Shown here: positions 29,139-38,367 of the stretch, in pieces
Numbering within the stretch: the stretch's first letter is position 1
Layout of the letters: the number at the start of each line of letters is the position of its first letter
Source: Blattabacterium cuenoti
Lineage (GTDB): Bacteria; Bacteroidota; Bacteroidia; Flavobacteriales; Blattabacteriaceae
NCBI RefSeq assembly: GCF_014252335.1
Contig: NZ_CP059218.1
Span: forward strand, 236,165 to 300,164
DNA length: 64,000 bases
Reading direction: 5' to 3'
The notes under the pieces: model-generated
The model's database searches: none
Told to the model about the DNA's origin: nothing
What the model saw: only the letters and a program-made list of their open reading frames with translations
Made by a program: the position numbers and the translations under genes

Positions 29139-30530
29139 ATGATTATTGGAATGAAAGTAAAAAAAGAAAAAATTTTGCTGATAGCATTTTTAAGTTTTTT
29201 AGCTGCTATTTTGATGCATTTGTCAAAATCTTTTTTCGGGGTCAATAAATTTACCCTTTGTTTATTAAGATATTGTGTTATCTCTCTTTTCATGTTTTAT
29301 GCTTTTTTGAAAAAAGACTTAACCACTTGGATTTTGTTATCTATTATTATAGGAATAGAAATTGGATTAGATCAACCTAAAATAGCAGTAGAACTTAGAT
29401 TTTTTTCTCAAATTTTTTTAAGATTAATTAAAACAATCATAGCACCTATTTTATTTTCAACTTTGGTAGTTGGAATTGCAAGTCATTCTAATATTAAACA
29501 ATTAGGTAGTATGGGATGGAAATCTCTTTTATATTTTGAAATAGTGACAACGTTAGCTTTATTTGTTGGTCTTATAGCAATTAATGTATCTCAAGCTGGC
29601 GTTGGAATTGTTATGCCAGCAGGAATTACTGAACAACAATTACCTAAAGTAGAAAATAGATCTTGGCAAGAAACTATTATTCATGTATTTCCTGAAAATT
29701 TTGTGAAATCTATTTATCATGGTGATGTTTTACCAATTGTTGTATTTTCGGTAATTTTTGGAGTATCTATGGTGTTTTTGGAAGAAAAAAAAAGAAATCC
29801 TATACTGTTATTTGCAGAAAGTCTTTCAGAAATTATGTTTAAGTTTACGAAAATTATTATGTATTTTGCTCCTATTGGGGTTGGGTCAGCAATAGCTTAT
29901 ACTGTTGGGCACATGGGATTGGATATATTATATAATTTATTTCAATTATTATTGACTCTGTATATTGCTTTAATAATCTTTTTAGTAGTTATTTTATATC
30001 CTATTCTTTTATGGATAAAAGTACCTTTAAAAGCCTTTGTAAAGGCATTAACAGAACCTGTATCATTAGCTTTCGCTACTACAAGTTCAGAATCCGCTTT
30101 ACCTCTTTTAATGGAAAATTTGGAAAAATTAGGAGTACCTCGTAAAATTATAGCTTTTGTAATTCCTACAGGTTATAGTTTTAATTTAGATGGAACTACA
30201 CTTTATTTATCTTTAGCTACTGTATTTGTAGCGCAAGCTTCTGGAATACCACTTAGTTTTAGTCAGCAAATTATTATAGGATTAACTTTGATTTTAACTA
30301 GTAAAGGAGTTGCCGGAGTTCCTAGAGCATCTTTAGTAATACTTTTATCAACTGTAGCATCTTTTGGATTACCTACATGGCCAATATTAGCAATTATAGG
30401 AATAGATGAATTAATGGATATGGCTAGAACTACTGTAAACGTAATTGGCAATGGATTAGCAAGTTGTGTAATTGCTCGTTCAGAAGGAGAATTAAATGAT
30501 AAAAAAATGTTGGAATACAATAAAAATTAA
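29139..30530 (+). CDS. Dicarboxylate/amino acid:cation symporter (glutamate/dicarboxylate type)
   Basis: Secondary carrier of the DAACS family, importing glutamate, aspartate or C4-dicarboxylates with protons or sodium. Visible features: multiple hydrophobic helices, the serine-rich re-entrant loop TTSSESALPLLMENL, PTGYSFNLDGTTLY and the late FGLPTWPILAIIGIDELMDMARTTVNVIGN segment with the conserved substrate-binding aspartate. Length is 463 residues; ATG codons at 29139 and 29151 are both possible. In a host-dependent bacterium it is a plausible route for host glutamate. Substrate choice is inferred. Confidence 0.88.
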   Translation: MIIGMKVKKEKILLIAFLSFLAAILMHLSKSFFGVNKFTLCLLRYCVISLFMFYAFLKKDLTTWILLSIIIGIEIGLDQPKIAVELRFFSQIFLRLIKTIIAPILFSTLVVGIASHSNIKQLGSMGWKSLLYFEIVTTLALFVGLIAINVSQAGVGIVMPAGITEQQLPKVENRSWQETIIHVFPENFVKSIYHGDVLPIVVFSVIFGVSMVFLEEKKRNPILLFAESLSEIMFKFTKIIMYFAPIGVGSAIAYTVGHMGLDILYNLFQLLLTLYIALIIFLVVILYPILLWIKVPLKAFVKALTEPVSLAFATTSSESALPLLMENLEKLGVPRKIIAFVIPTGYSFNLDGTTLYLSLATVFVAQASGIPLSFSQQIIIGLTLILTSKGVAGVPRASLVILLSTVASFGLPTWPILAIIGIDELMDMARTTVNVIGNGLASCVIARSEGELNDKKMLEYNKN

Positions 30531-31551
30531 ATCTGTCGAAGGAGAAATATTAAAAAAAAGTCCTTCCAATATAGCTATAATAAAATATTGGGGAAAACAA
30601 AAAAACCAAATTCAAATTCCATTAAATTCATCAATGAGTTATTCCCTAGGAAGTATTTATACCGTTACTAAACTAATTTTTTATCCTAGAAAAGGAAAAC
30701 AACAATTAATTAGAGTTTTTTATTATGGAAAAGAAAAAATTAGTTTTCTTCCAAAAATATTAAAATTTTTTAAACGAATTTCATATTATTGTTCTTATTT
30801 AAAACATTTTAATTTTATAATTAATACTTATAATACTTTTCCACACAGTAGTGGATTAGCTTCTTCTGCATCATCTATGAGTGCATTAGCTTTATGTATC
30901 ATGGAAATAGAAAAAAAATTACAAATTACTTTTAATAAAGAATTTTTTTTTCAAAAAGCATCTTTTTTAGCCCGTTTAGGTTCCGGTAGTGCATGCAGAT
31001 CTATTTATTCTGGATTGGTAGTATGGGGATATCATAAATCGATAATAGGTAGCAATAATTTGTATGCTATTCCCTATCCTTATAAAATACATAGAATTTT
31101 TAAAAAGATAAGGAATACTATTTTAATTATAGATGACCAACCTAAATATGTTTCTAGTTCTGATGGACATAAATTTATGTTTAATAATCCTTATTATAAA
31201 GAACGAATAAAATGCGCAAATCAAAATATGGATAAAATGATTTATCTTCTTAAGACTGGAAATTTTCAAAAATTTGGAGAATTAATAGAATATGAAGCAT
31301 TAAATATTCATGCTATGATGATGACTTCAAATCCTTATTTTTTATGTATGAAACCAAGTACTTTAAAAGTGCTTTATAAAGTATGGCAATTTCGAAAAAT
31401 AAGCAACCATAATGTTTTTTTTACATTAGATGCAGGAGCAAATGTTCATTTGTTATATCCAAATCAAGAACAACAAGATATTATGAAATGGATTTATAGT
31501 AGTGATTTATTATATAATTGTAAAAAAATTATCAATAGTTATTGTAAATAA
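30496..31551 (+). CDS. mvaD: Diphosphomevalonate decarboxylase-like GHMP enzyme
   Basis: GHMP-superfamily enzyme expected to convert mevalonate diphosphate to isopentenyl diphosphate, the isoprenoid unit for undecaprenyl carriers and quinones. Family features: SNIAIIKYWGKQ near the N terminus, the ATP loop PHSSGLASSASSMSALAL at about residues 113-130, LARLGSGSACRSIYSG and the C-terminal LDAGANVHLLYP. Length is 351 residues. The first ATG lies inside the end of the symporter gene (35-bp overlap) and no other suitable start follows before the conserved region. The other mevalonate genes are not in this window. Confidence 0.87.
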   Translation: MIKKCWNTIKIKSVEGEILKKSPSNIAIIKYWGKQKNQIQIPLNSSMSYSLGSIYTVTKLIFYPRKGKQQLIRVFYYGKEKISFLPKILKFFKRISYYCSYLKHFNFIINTYNTFPHSSGLASSASSMSALALCIMEIEKKLQITFNKEFFFQKASFLARLGSGSACRSIYSGLVVWGYHKSIIGSNNLYAIPYPYKIHRIFKKIRNTILIIDDQPKYVSSSDGHKFMFNNPYYKERIKCANQNMDKMIYLLKTGNFQKFGELIEYEALNIHAMMMTSNPYFLCMKPSTLKVLYKVWQFRKISNHNVFFTLDAGANVHLLYPNQEQQDIMKWIYSSDLLYNCKKIINSYCK

Positions 31552-31622
31552 ATTTTATATTTGTTATTTTATTCATTCATCACATCATAACATCATACCA
31601 ACCCAACCATACCATTAGTTAT

Positions 31623-31698
31623 GGTGGATGTAGCTCAGTTGGTTTAGAGCATCAGATTGTGGTTCTGAGGGTCGCCGGTTCGAATCCGGTCGTCCACC
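31623..31698 (+). tRNA. tRNA-His (anticodon GTG)
   Basis: A full cloverleaf folds: acceptor GTGGATG with CGTCCAC, D arm GCTCAGTTGGTTTAGAGC, anticodon stem TCAGA/TCTGA with loop TTGTGGT (anticodon GTG), and T arm CCGGTTCGAATCCGG. The extra G at 31623 facing C at 31698 is the G-1:C73 pair diagnostic of tRNA-His. CCA is not encoded. Confidence 0.97.
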
Positions 31699-31750
31699 CC
31701 TACCGTATTATATATAACCGTATTTATGACCATTGTACCATTATAATACA

Positions 31751-32941
31751 CTAACCTAATACTTGTTTGATTCTTTTAAAAGCTTCTATAATATTACTTT
31801 CTGTGGAAGCATACGAAATACGCAAACATTCTTTATCTCCAAAAGCATTTCCACTAACAGTAGCTACTTTCGCTTCATTAAGTAATAAATTTGATAAATC
31901 TTCCGAATTATTAATAATTTTGTCTCCATACTTTGTTCCAAACAAAGATGAAACATTTGGAAATAAATAAAAAGCCCCATCTGGTGTTATCACTTTAAAT
32001 TCCGGTATTTCTTTAATTAAGTTTAAAATTAAGTTTCTTCTTTTCTTAAATTTTTGTATCATATATCCTAATTTGTCGGAAGATACTTTTAAGGCTGAAA
32101 TAGCAGCACGTTGTGCTATAGAATTAGCGCAAGAAGTAATTTGTCCTTGTATTTTATCACAAGATTTTGCAATCCATTCTGGAGCACCTATATATCCTAT
32201 TCTCCATCCAGTCATAGAAAAAGATTTGGATAATCCATTAATAGTTATCACTTGATGATATATCTCAGGAAAAGAAGCTATACTTATGTGTTTCTCTGAA
32301 TAGCAAATATGTTCATAAATTTCATCAGAAAGAATAATAATTTTTGGATAATTTTTAAAAAATTTTGCTAATTCGTTTAATTCTTGATATGAGTAAACAC
32401 TACCAGTAGGATTACATGGAGTACTGAAAATAAACAGCTTAGTTTTAGATGTAATATATTTTTTTAATTGTTGTGGATTAATCTTAAATTTGGTATCCAT
32501 TTTTGTTGGAATAATCACTGGAGTTGCTTCACAAAATTTTACCATTTGATAATAACTTACCCAATATGGTGCTGGAATAATGACTTCATCATTTTTATTT
32601 AGTAAAGATAAAAGAATATTCATAATAGATTGTTTAGCTCCAGTAGAAACTACAATTTGAGATGGATGATACGTGAGTCCATTATCACGATAGAATTTTT
32701 TACAAATTATTTCTCGAAGTTCTATAAATCCAGATACTGGAGTATAATAATGATATCCTTCGTTAATCGCTTTTTTAGCTTCTTCTAGAACAAAATTTGG
32801 AGGATTAAAGTCAGGTTCTCCTAAACTTAAATTAATAACATTGTATCCTTTATTTTTTAGTTCTCTCGCTTTCTTAGACATAGCTAAAGTTTGGGAATAA
32901 GATAGATTTTTTAATCTGTTGGACAACCTATTGTTCATCAT
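31751..32941 (-). CDS. aspC: Aspartate aminotransferase (class I, PLP-dependent)
   Basis: Pyridoxal-phosphate enzyme exchanging amino groups between aspartate/oxaloacetate and glutamate/2-oxoglutarate. Subgroup Ib features: NLSLGEPDFNPP near residue 37, STGAKQSIMNILL, the PCNPTGSVYS segment, SDEIYEHI and the PLP-lysine segment NGLSKSFSMTGWRIGY near residue 235. Length is 396 residues. A second, divergent aminotransferase lies in the aromatic run at 45647, so this copy is the better candidate for general aspartate metabolism. Substrate range is inferred. Confidence 0.9.
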   Translation of the reverse strand: MMNNRLSNRLKNLSYSQTLAMSKKARELKNKGYNVINLSLGEPDFNPPNFVLEEAKKAINEGYHYYTPVSGFIELREIICKKFYRDNGLTYHPSQIVVSTGAKQSIMNILLSLLNKNDEVIIPAPYWVSYYQMVKFCEATPVIIPTKMDTKFKINPQQLKKYITSKTKLFIFSTPCNPTGSVYSYQELNELAKFFKNYPKIIILSDEIYEHICYSEKHISIASFPEIYHQVITINGLSKSFSMTGWRIGYIGAPEWIAKSCDKIQGQITSCANSIAQRAAISALKVSSDKLGYMIQKFKKRRNLILNLIKEIPEFKVITPDGAFYLFPNVSSLFGTKYGDKIINNSEDLSNLLLNEAKVATVSGNAFGDKECLRISYASTESNIIEAFKRIKQVLG

Positions 32942-33000
32942 AAATAGATAATTTGAAATGTGTACAAATCTAAATAAATTTGATTATAATTTATTTGATT

Positions 33001-33654
33001 ATGGATAACATAGAATTAATTAAAAAATATTTTCCTAATCTATTGGAATTTCAAATCAAACAATTTTCTTTTTTGAAAATATTATATGAATATTGGAATA
33101 ATTATGTCAATCTTATATCTAGAAAAACCTTCAATCATTTTTATAAACAACATGTTTTATTTTGTTTGGGTCTCGCAAAAATTTTCTATTTTTATCCTGG
33201 ATCTATTGTAATGGATTTAGGAACAGGTGGGGGATTTCCAGGAATTCCATTATCAATTTTTTTTCCTAATACAAAATTTATATTAGTTGATTCTATATAC
33301 AAAAAAATTTGTATTGTCAATAAAATTATTTACAATTTACATTTGTACAATGTACATACTATGTGTAGTCGTGCAGAACAATTAGAAAATATAAAAATTG
33401 ATTTTGTTGTTAGCAGAGCTGTAGCTAAAATAGATAAAATACAAAATTGGACAAAAAATAAATTCAGATTTAAATCAAATTATAACATCCAAAATGGATC
33501 ATTTTATTTCAAAGGAGGTGATTTGACCGAAGAATTAAAAAATTATCCTCATGCAATAGAATATCCTTTAATTAATTTTTTTAGAGACAATTATTTTTGT
33601 ACTAAAAAAATAATTTGGATATCAAATATCAATAATAAAACACATGAATCCTAA
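33001..33654 (+). CDS. rsmG: 16S rRNA (guanine527-N7)-methyltransferase
   Basis: SAM-dependent methyltransferase acting on 16S rRNA. The SAM-binding motif VMDLGTGGGFPGIPLSIFFP and the later VVSRAVAKI are typical of RsmG. The frame opens at 32980, but the ATG at 33001 (MDNIELIKKYFP) gives the family-like N terminus. The last 11 bp overlap the start of the amidohydrolase gene. Confidence 0.92.
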   Translation: MDNIELIKKYFPNLLEFQIKQFSFLKILYEYWNNYVNLISRKTFNHFYKQHVLFCLGLAKIFYFYPGSIVMDLGTGGGFPGIPLSIFFPNTKFILVDSIYKKICIVNKIIYNLHLYNVHTMCSRAEQLENIKIDFVVSRAVAKIDKIQNWTKNKFRFKSNYNIQNGSFYFKGGDLTEELKNYPHAIEYPLINFFRDNYFCTKKIIWISNINNKTHES

Positions 33655-34609
33655 AGAAATTTTGATTACAAAAGTCAAAGAAAAAGGAGGATGGGTAAAT
33701 GCACATGCTCATTTGGATAGAGCTTATACTCTTACAAAACAAAATTTTAAATATGCCTATTATTCTATAAAACAAAAATGGTATTTAGTAGATGACATGA
33801 AACGTTTAGCTACAATAGACGATATTTATATGCGTATGGAAAAAGCATTAGAATATTTTTTAATACAAGGGACACAAGCTCTGTGTACATTTATTGATGT
33901 AGATGAAATTATAGAAGATCGAGCATTAAAAGCAGCTGAACAATTGAGAAATAATTATGGTGATTATATTCATATTCGTTTTGCTAATCAAGTCCTTAAA
34001 GGTGTATTGGATAAAACAGCAAAATATTGGTTTGACAAGTCCATAGAATTTGTCGATATTATAGGTGGATTACCATCTAAAGATAGTGGTAAAGAACAAG
34101 AGCATTTAGATATTTTATTGGAAACGGCTAAAAATCATAAAAAATATGTGCATGTGCATGTAGATCAATTGAATATTAATAATGAAAAAGAAACTGAACA
34201 ACTTGCAAAAAAAACCATTGAATATGGAATGCAAGGAAAAGTAGCAGCAATTCATAGTATTTCTTTAGCTGCACACGATAAAACATATCGTGATAAAACA
34301 TATAACTTAATTAACAAAGCAGATTTAATGGTAATATCTTGTCCTATCGCGTGGATTGATCACAAAAGAAGTGAACAATTAACTCCAAGTCATAATTCTA
34401 TAACTCCTGTCGATGAAATGATTACTAAAGGGATTGTAGTAGCTTTTGGAACAGATAATATTTGTGACATATATAAACCATTTTCTGATGGTAATCTATG
34501 GCTTGAATTGCGTGTTATGTTAGAAGCTTGTCATTATTATGATATAAATAATTTAGTGAAAATAGCTACAGAAAATGGATTAAAAGTTTTAGGAATCAAA
34601 ATTGATTAA
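33644..34609 (+). CDS. Amidohydrolase-family protein, cytosine-deaminase-like
   Basis: Metal-dependent hydrolase barrel resembling CodA. Visible ligands: HAHLD near residue 21 (HxH), VHVHVD near residue 170, the histidine in AAIHSIS near 204 and the aspartate in AFGTDN near 271. Two things are odd. The protein is only 321 residues, starting almost at HxH and ending where the barrel ends, so the beta-sandwich domain formed by both termini of typical amidohydrolases (CodA about 427 residues) is absent. Also, where CodA has HCDE with the catalytic glutamate, this has HVDQ. Substrate is therefore unknown; deamination of cytosine should not be assumed. Confidence 0.72.
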   Translation: MNPKEILITKVKEKGGWVNAHAHLDRAYTLTKQNFKYAYYSIKQKWYLVDDMKRLATIDDIYMRMEKALEYFLIQGTQALCTFIDVDEIIEDRALKAAEQLRNNYGDYIHIRFANQVLKGVLDKTAKYWFDKSIEFVDIIGGLPSKDSGKEQEHLDILLETAKNHKKYVHVHVDQLNINNEKETEQLAKKTIEYGMQGKVAAIHSISLAAHDKTYRDKTYNLINKADLMVISCPIAWIDHKRSEQLTPSHNSITPVDEMITKGIVVAFGTDNICDIYKPFSDGNLWLELRVMLEACHYYDINNLVKIATENGLKVLGIKID

Positions 34610-34648
34610 TGCATACAATACCATCCATACATATCATATAACATAATA

Positions 34649-36181
34649 TTATTTTTTAATTTCTGGACGCATTTGAGGAAATAATAATACTTCTTGAATA
34701 GAATTTTGTTTTGTCATTAACATAACTAGTCTATCTATTCCAATTCCAATTCCTGAAGTGGGTGGCATTCCAAATTCTAAAGACCGTATAAAATCTTGAT
34801 CAAGAAACATTGATTCATCTTTTTCTTTGTCTGATAGTTTCATTTGTTTTCGAAATCGATTTAATTGATCAATAGGATCATTAAGTTCTGAATATGCATT
34901 AGCAATTTCTGTTCCATTAATAATCAGTTCAAAACGTTCTGATAAATTTGGATTTTGGCGATGTTGTTTTGATAAAGGACTCATTTCAATAGGATAATCA
35001 GTAATAAAAGTTGGATATTTATAATTTGTTTCACATTTTTCTTTAAAAATATTTTCAATTAATTTTGCTTTACTAATTTCTTGTTTTACCTCTATCTTCA
35101 ATTGTTTACAAATTTCTATTAACTCATTTATATTCATATTTTGAATATTAAATCCAGTATGTTGTTGAATAGATTCTATAATTGGGATTCTAGGAAATGA
35201 TGATTGTAATGTTACAAAATTGTTTTGAAAATTATATATTTCATTAGTTTCTAAAATTTTTTCATAAAGATATTTCATTAATTGTTCTGTAAAATTCATC
35301 ATCCAATAATAATCTTTATACGCTACATACAGTTCTAAAACCGTAAATTCTGGATTATGCATACGATCCATACCTTCATTTCTAAAATTTTTAGAAAATT
35401 CATAGACTCCATGAAATCCTCCAATAATTAATCTTTTTAAATACAGTTCATTAGCAATTCTTAAATACAAAGGAATTCCAAGCGTATTATGATAGGTTTT
35501 AAAAGGACGTGCAATTGCACCTCCAGGAATAGATTGTAATATAGGTGTTTCGACTTCTAAATAACCTTTTTGGTCTAAAAAATTTCTAATTTCTTTAAAA
35601 ATTCGTGTTCTTATTAAAAAAATATTTTTTACATGATCGTTCACAATAAGATCAACATAACGCATTCTATACCGTTGTTCTATATTTGAAAAAGCATCAT
35701 ATATTTTTTTATTTTTGTTATCTACTTTTACTTGTGGTAAAGGACGCAAAGATTTAGAAAGAAGAGTGAATTCTTGTACATAAATTGTGATTTCATTCAT
35801 TTTAGTTTTAAATAAAAAACCTTCTACTCCAATAATATCTCCTATATCTATAAGTCTTTGTTTAAAAAAAATATTGTAAAAATTTGGTTTTTCTTTGTCT
35901 GTTATTGATGAATAAGATGAATAAGAAAAATTTTTAAAATAACTTTGTATACGTCCTGTATGATCCTGAATTTCTCCAAAAGACGCTTTTCCTAAAATAC
36001 GTAAACGTATTAAACGTCCAGCAATACAAATTTTTTTTTTATCTATAAACTTTATAGTTCCAATTAAATGAGATATTTCATATTCTTTCGCTGGATAAGG
36101 ATCTATTCCTAATGATTTTAATTTATATAATTTTTTTATGCGTATAATTTGCTGTTCTGAAGAATTGTCAAAATTAGACAT
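34649..36181 (-). CDS. lysS: Lysyl-tRNA synthetase, class II
   Basis: Charges tRNA-Lys. The N-terminal OB-fold anticodon-binding domain (ICIAGRLIRLRILGKASFGEIQD) is followed by the class II core with motif 2 FRNEGMDRMHNPEFTVLE and motif 3 GIGIGIDRLVMLMT at the C terminus. The frame is open to 36238, but the ATG at 36181 (MSNFDNSSEQQ) is the likelier start, since the upstream codons have no counterpart in the family. An A10 run within the OB fold (minus strand of 36031-36040) is in frame. It diverges from lipB. Confidence 0.95.
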   Translation of the reverse strand: MSNFDNSSEQQIIRIKKLYKLKSLGIDPYPAKEYEISHLIGTIKFIDKKKICIAGRLIRLRILGKASFGEIQDHTGRIQSYFKNFSYSSYSSITDKEKPNFYNIFFKQRLIDIGDIIGVEGFLFKTKMNEITIYVQEFTLLSKSLRPLPQVKVDNKNKKIYDAFSNIEQRYRMRYVDLIVNDHVKNIFLIRTRIFKEIRNFLDQKGYLEVETPILQSIPGGAIARPFKTYHNTLGIPLYLRIANELYLKRLIIGGFHGVYEFSKNFRNEGMDRMHNPEFTVLELYVAYKDYYWMMNFTEQLMKYLYEKILETNEIYNFQNNFVTLQSSFPRIPIIESIQQHTGFNIQNMNINELIEICKQLKIEVKQEISKAKLIENIFKEKCETNYKYPTFITDYPIEMSPLSKQHRQNPNLSERFELIINGTEIANAYSELNDPIDQLNRFRKQMKLSDKEKDESMFLDQDFIRSLEFGMPPTSGIGIGIDRLVMLMTKQNSIQEVLLFPQMRPEIKK

Positions 36182-36250
36182 TATATGAATATATTTGTAA
36201 GACGAAAATACATTTGTTTTTTTAAATAAAAATTTCAATAATCAAAAACT

Positions 36251-36958
36251 ATGATAAATAAAATCCTATTTTTCGAGGATTTAGGAAAAAAAGAATATCA
36301 AGAAACTTGGCAATATCAAAAAACTTTATTCAATCAACTACTTAAACAAAAAAAATTAAAAAAAAAGTTATATGATTATAATTCAGTTGGATATTTATTG
36401 TTTGTAGAACATCCTCATGTATATACTATAGGAAAAAATGGAAATCATAAAAATTTATTAGTATCTTACGATTTTTTAAACAAAATAGGAATTCCTATTT
36501 ATGAAACAGACAGAGGAGGAGATATTACTTATCATGGACCTGGACAATTAGTTATATATCCAATTTTGGATATGGATTATTTTTTCCCAGATATTCATAA
36601 ATATTTACGTTGTTTGGAAATAATGATTATTCATTTTTTAAAATATTATGGAATAAAAGGACAAATATTACAAGGAAAAACTGGAGTTTGGTTATTAAAT
36701 GAAAATAGTGGAAAAATTAAAAAGATATGTTCAATAGGAATTAGGATGAGTCGTTGGGTCACCATGCATGGTATTGCCATTAATATAAATACCAACCTGC
36801 GATATTTTGATCATATTATTCCCTGCGGAATTAAAAATAAAAAAATGACTTCTTTAAAAGAAGAATTAAAACAAGAACATATGTCTTTTTCTGAAGCAAA
36901 AAATATAGTAAAACAATCTTTTAAAAAAATTTTTCAAGTTATTTTATACCACCAATAA
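36251..36958 (+). CDS. lipB: Octanoyl-ACP:protein N-octanoyltransferase
   Basis: Moves octanoyl groups from acyl carrier protein to lipoyl domains, the first step of lipoate synthesis. The signature RGGDITYHGPGQLVIYPI is at about residues 88-105. HGIAINI and IIPCGI carry the catalytic lysine/cysteine region, with the cysteine in IIPCGI. Length is 235 residues. Its presence implies lipoylated dehydrogenase complexes are still used. Confidence 0.95.
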   Translation: MINKILFFEDLGKKEYQETWQYQKTLFNQLLKQKKLKKKLYDYNSVGYLLFVEHPHVYTIGKNGNHKNLLVSYDFLNKIGIPIYETDRGGDITYHGPGQLVIYPILDMDYFFPDIHKYLRCLEIMIIHFLKYYGIKGQILQGKTGVWLLNENSGKIKKICSIGIRMSRWVTMHGIAININTNLRYFDHIIPCGIKNKKMTSLKEELKQEHMSFSEAKNIVKQSFKKIFQVILYHQ

Positions 36959-36983
36959 AACCAATAAAATTTATATTTAATTA

Positions 36984-38351
36984 TTATGCAATTGATGTAG
37001 CTATCATCATTCCATCTTTTGGATCAATTTTCATTAAAATCACTTTTTGAAAAGTATTTTGAAATATTGGATTGTAAAGTATTTTCGTTCTAATATAGTT
37101 TTCTGTATATCCATATAAATATTTTCTTTTAAAATGATTGTTTTCAACTAATACAACTTTTTTCTTATTAATCTGTCTTTCACAAAAAGAAATATATTTT
37201 GTTTTTGATAAATGTCTTAATATTTTATTTCTTTGACTTTTTCTTTTTTTAGATAAATCATTATGAAAATTGATAGATTTTGTTTTTGGTCTATTAGAAT
37301 AAGAAAATACATGCAAAGAAGAAATATTTAATTTTTCTAAAAACCAATATGTTTCCAAAAAATGTTGATGTGTTTCTCCTGGAAACCCTACAATAACATC
37401 AGAACCTATATAAGCATCAGGATCACAATGTAATATATATTTAATTTTATCTTTGTAAAGTTCTATGTTATAACGTCTTTGCATTTTTCCTAAAATATAG
37501 TTACTTCCAGATTGCAAAGGAATATGAAAATGAGGAACAAAATGATTACTTTTAGATAAAAATTCAATACATTCTGTTTTCAATAAATTAGGCTCAATGG
37601 ATGATAAACGTATTCTACCTTTTTCTTTTATTTCATCTATTGCCTGTATTAAATCAAAAAAAGTATAGGAACGTCGATTATAGTTTCCATATATTTTCTT
37701 TCCATAATCTCCTATATTAACACCAGTTAATACAATTTCTTTAACGCCTTTATTGAAAATATATTTAATTTTATTTAAAATATTGTCTAAACTATCAGAT
37801 CTAGATGGTCCTCTTGTTATAGGAATAATGCAATAACTACATCGGTAATCACAACCATCTTGAATTTTTAAAAAAGAACGAGTTCGTTCTCCAATAGAAT
37901 AAGAAGAAAAAAAAGTATATGTTTTTCTAGATATTATTGTATATGGATATATTTTTGATAATGGATATGTTTTTCTAGATATTATTGTAGCTGGATATCT
38001 TTTTGATAATGGAAAAGATATATAATTTGTGATATTACATTTTGCTTCATAACCTAAAACCAGATCTACTCCTTTGATATAAGAAATTGCTTTTGGATTC
38101 AGTTGAGTATAACATCCTATTGCAATAACAAAAGCTTTTTCATTTTTATGCATTAAGGTACGAATAATATAATGAAATTCATTTTCAGCATTTTTTGTGA
38201 CAGAACAATTATTAATCACATAAATATCTGCAACATCTTCGTGGCCAACATGTTGATATATTAAATTAGAAAATTGTCTGGATATTGTAGAGGTTTCTGC
38301 ATAATTAAGTTTACAACCAATAGTATAAAATGCAATTTTGATTTTACTCAT
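36984..38351 (-). CDS. mtaB: tRNA (t6A37) methylthiotransferase, MtaB type
   Basis: Radical SAM methylthiotransferase that adds a methylthio group to t6A37 of ANN-decoding tRNAs. The N-terminal UPF0004 domain starts IAFYTIGCKLNYAET with a cluster cysteine. The radical SAM motif is CDYRCSYCIIP, and a TRAM-like C-terminal domain follows. MtaB is favoured over MiaB or RimO by the GCKLN start. The frame opens at 38396 inside the peroxiredoxin gene, but the ATG at 38351 precedes the conserved start. Between the two domains a 16-residue unit (SKxYPxTIISRKTYxx) occurs twice in tandem; see the repeat entry. Confidence 0.9.
   Translation of the reverse strand: MSKIKIAFYTIGCKLNYAETSTISRQFSNLIYQHVGHEDVADIYVINNCSVTKNAENEFHYIIRTLMHKNEKAFVIAIGCYTQLNPKAISYIKGVDLVLGYEAKCNITNYISFPLSKRYPATIISRKTYPLSKIYPYTIISRKTYTFFSSYSIGERTRSFLKIQDGCDYRCSYCIIPITRGPSRSDSLDNILNKIKYIFNKGVKEIVLTGVNIGDYGKKIYGNYNRRSYTFFDLIQAIDEIKEKGRIRLSSIEPNLLKTECIEFLSKSNHFVPHFHIPLQSGSNYILGKMQRRYNIELYKDKIKYILHCDPDAYIGSDVIVGFPGETHQHFLETYWFLEKLNISSLHVFSYSNRPKTKSINFHNDLSKKRKSQRNKILRHLSKTKYISFCERQINKKKVVLVENNHFKRKYLYGYTENYIRTKILYNPIFQNTFQKVILMKIDPKDGMMIATSIA
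37921..38016. repeat. 48-bp tandem duplication inside mtaB
   Basis: Units 37921-37968 and 37969-38016 differ at about five of 48 positions. The unit is a whole number of codons, so the frame is kept. On the minus strand it encodes TIISRKTY-containing 16-residue units, placed in the linker between the N-terminal domain and the radical SAM core. Confidence 0.9.
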
Positions 38352-38367
38352 TTTATTGAATTGTTTA

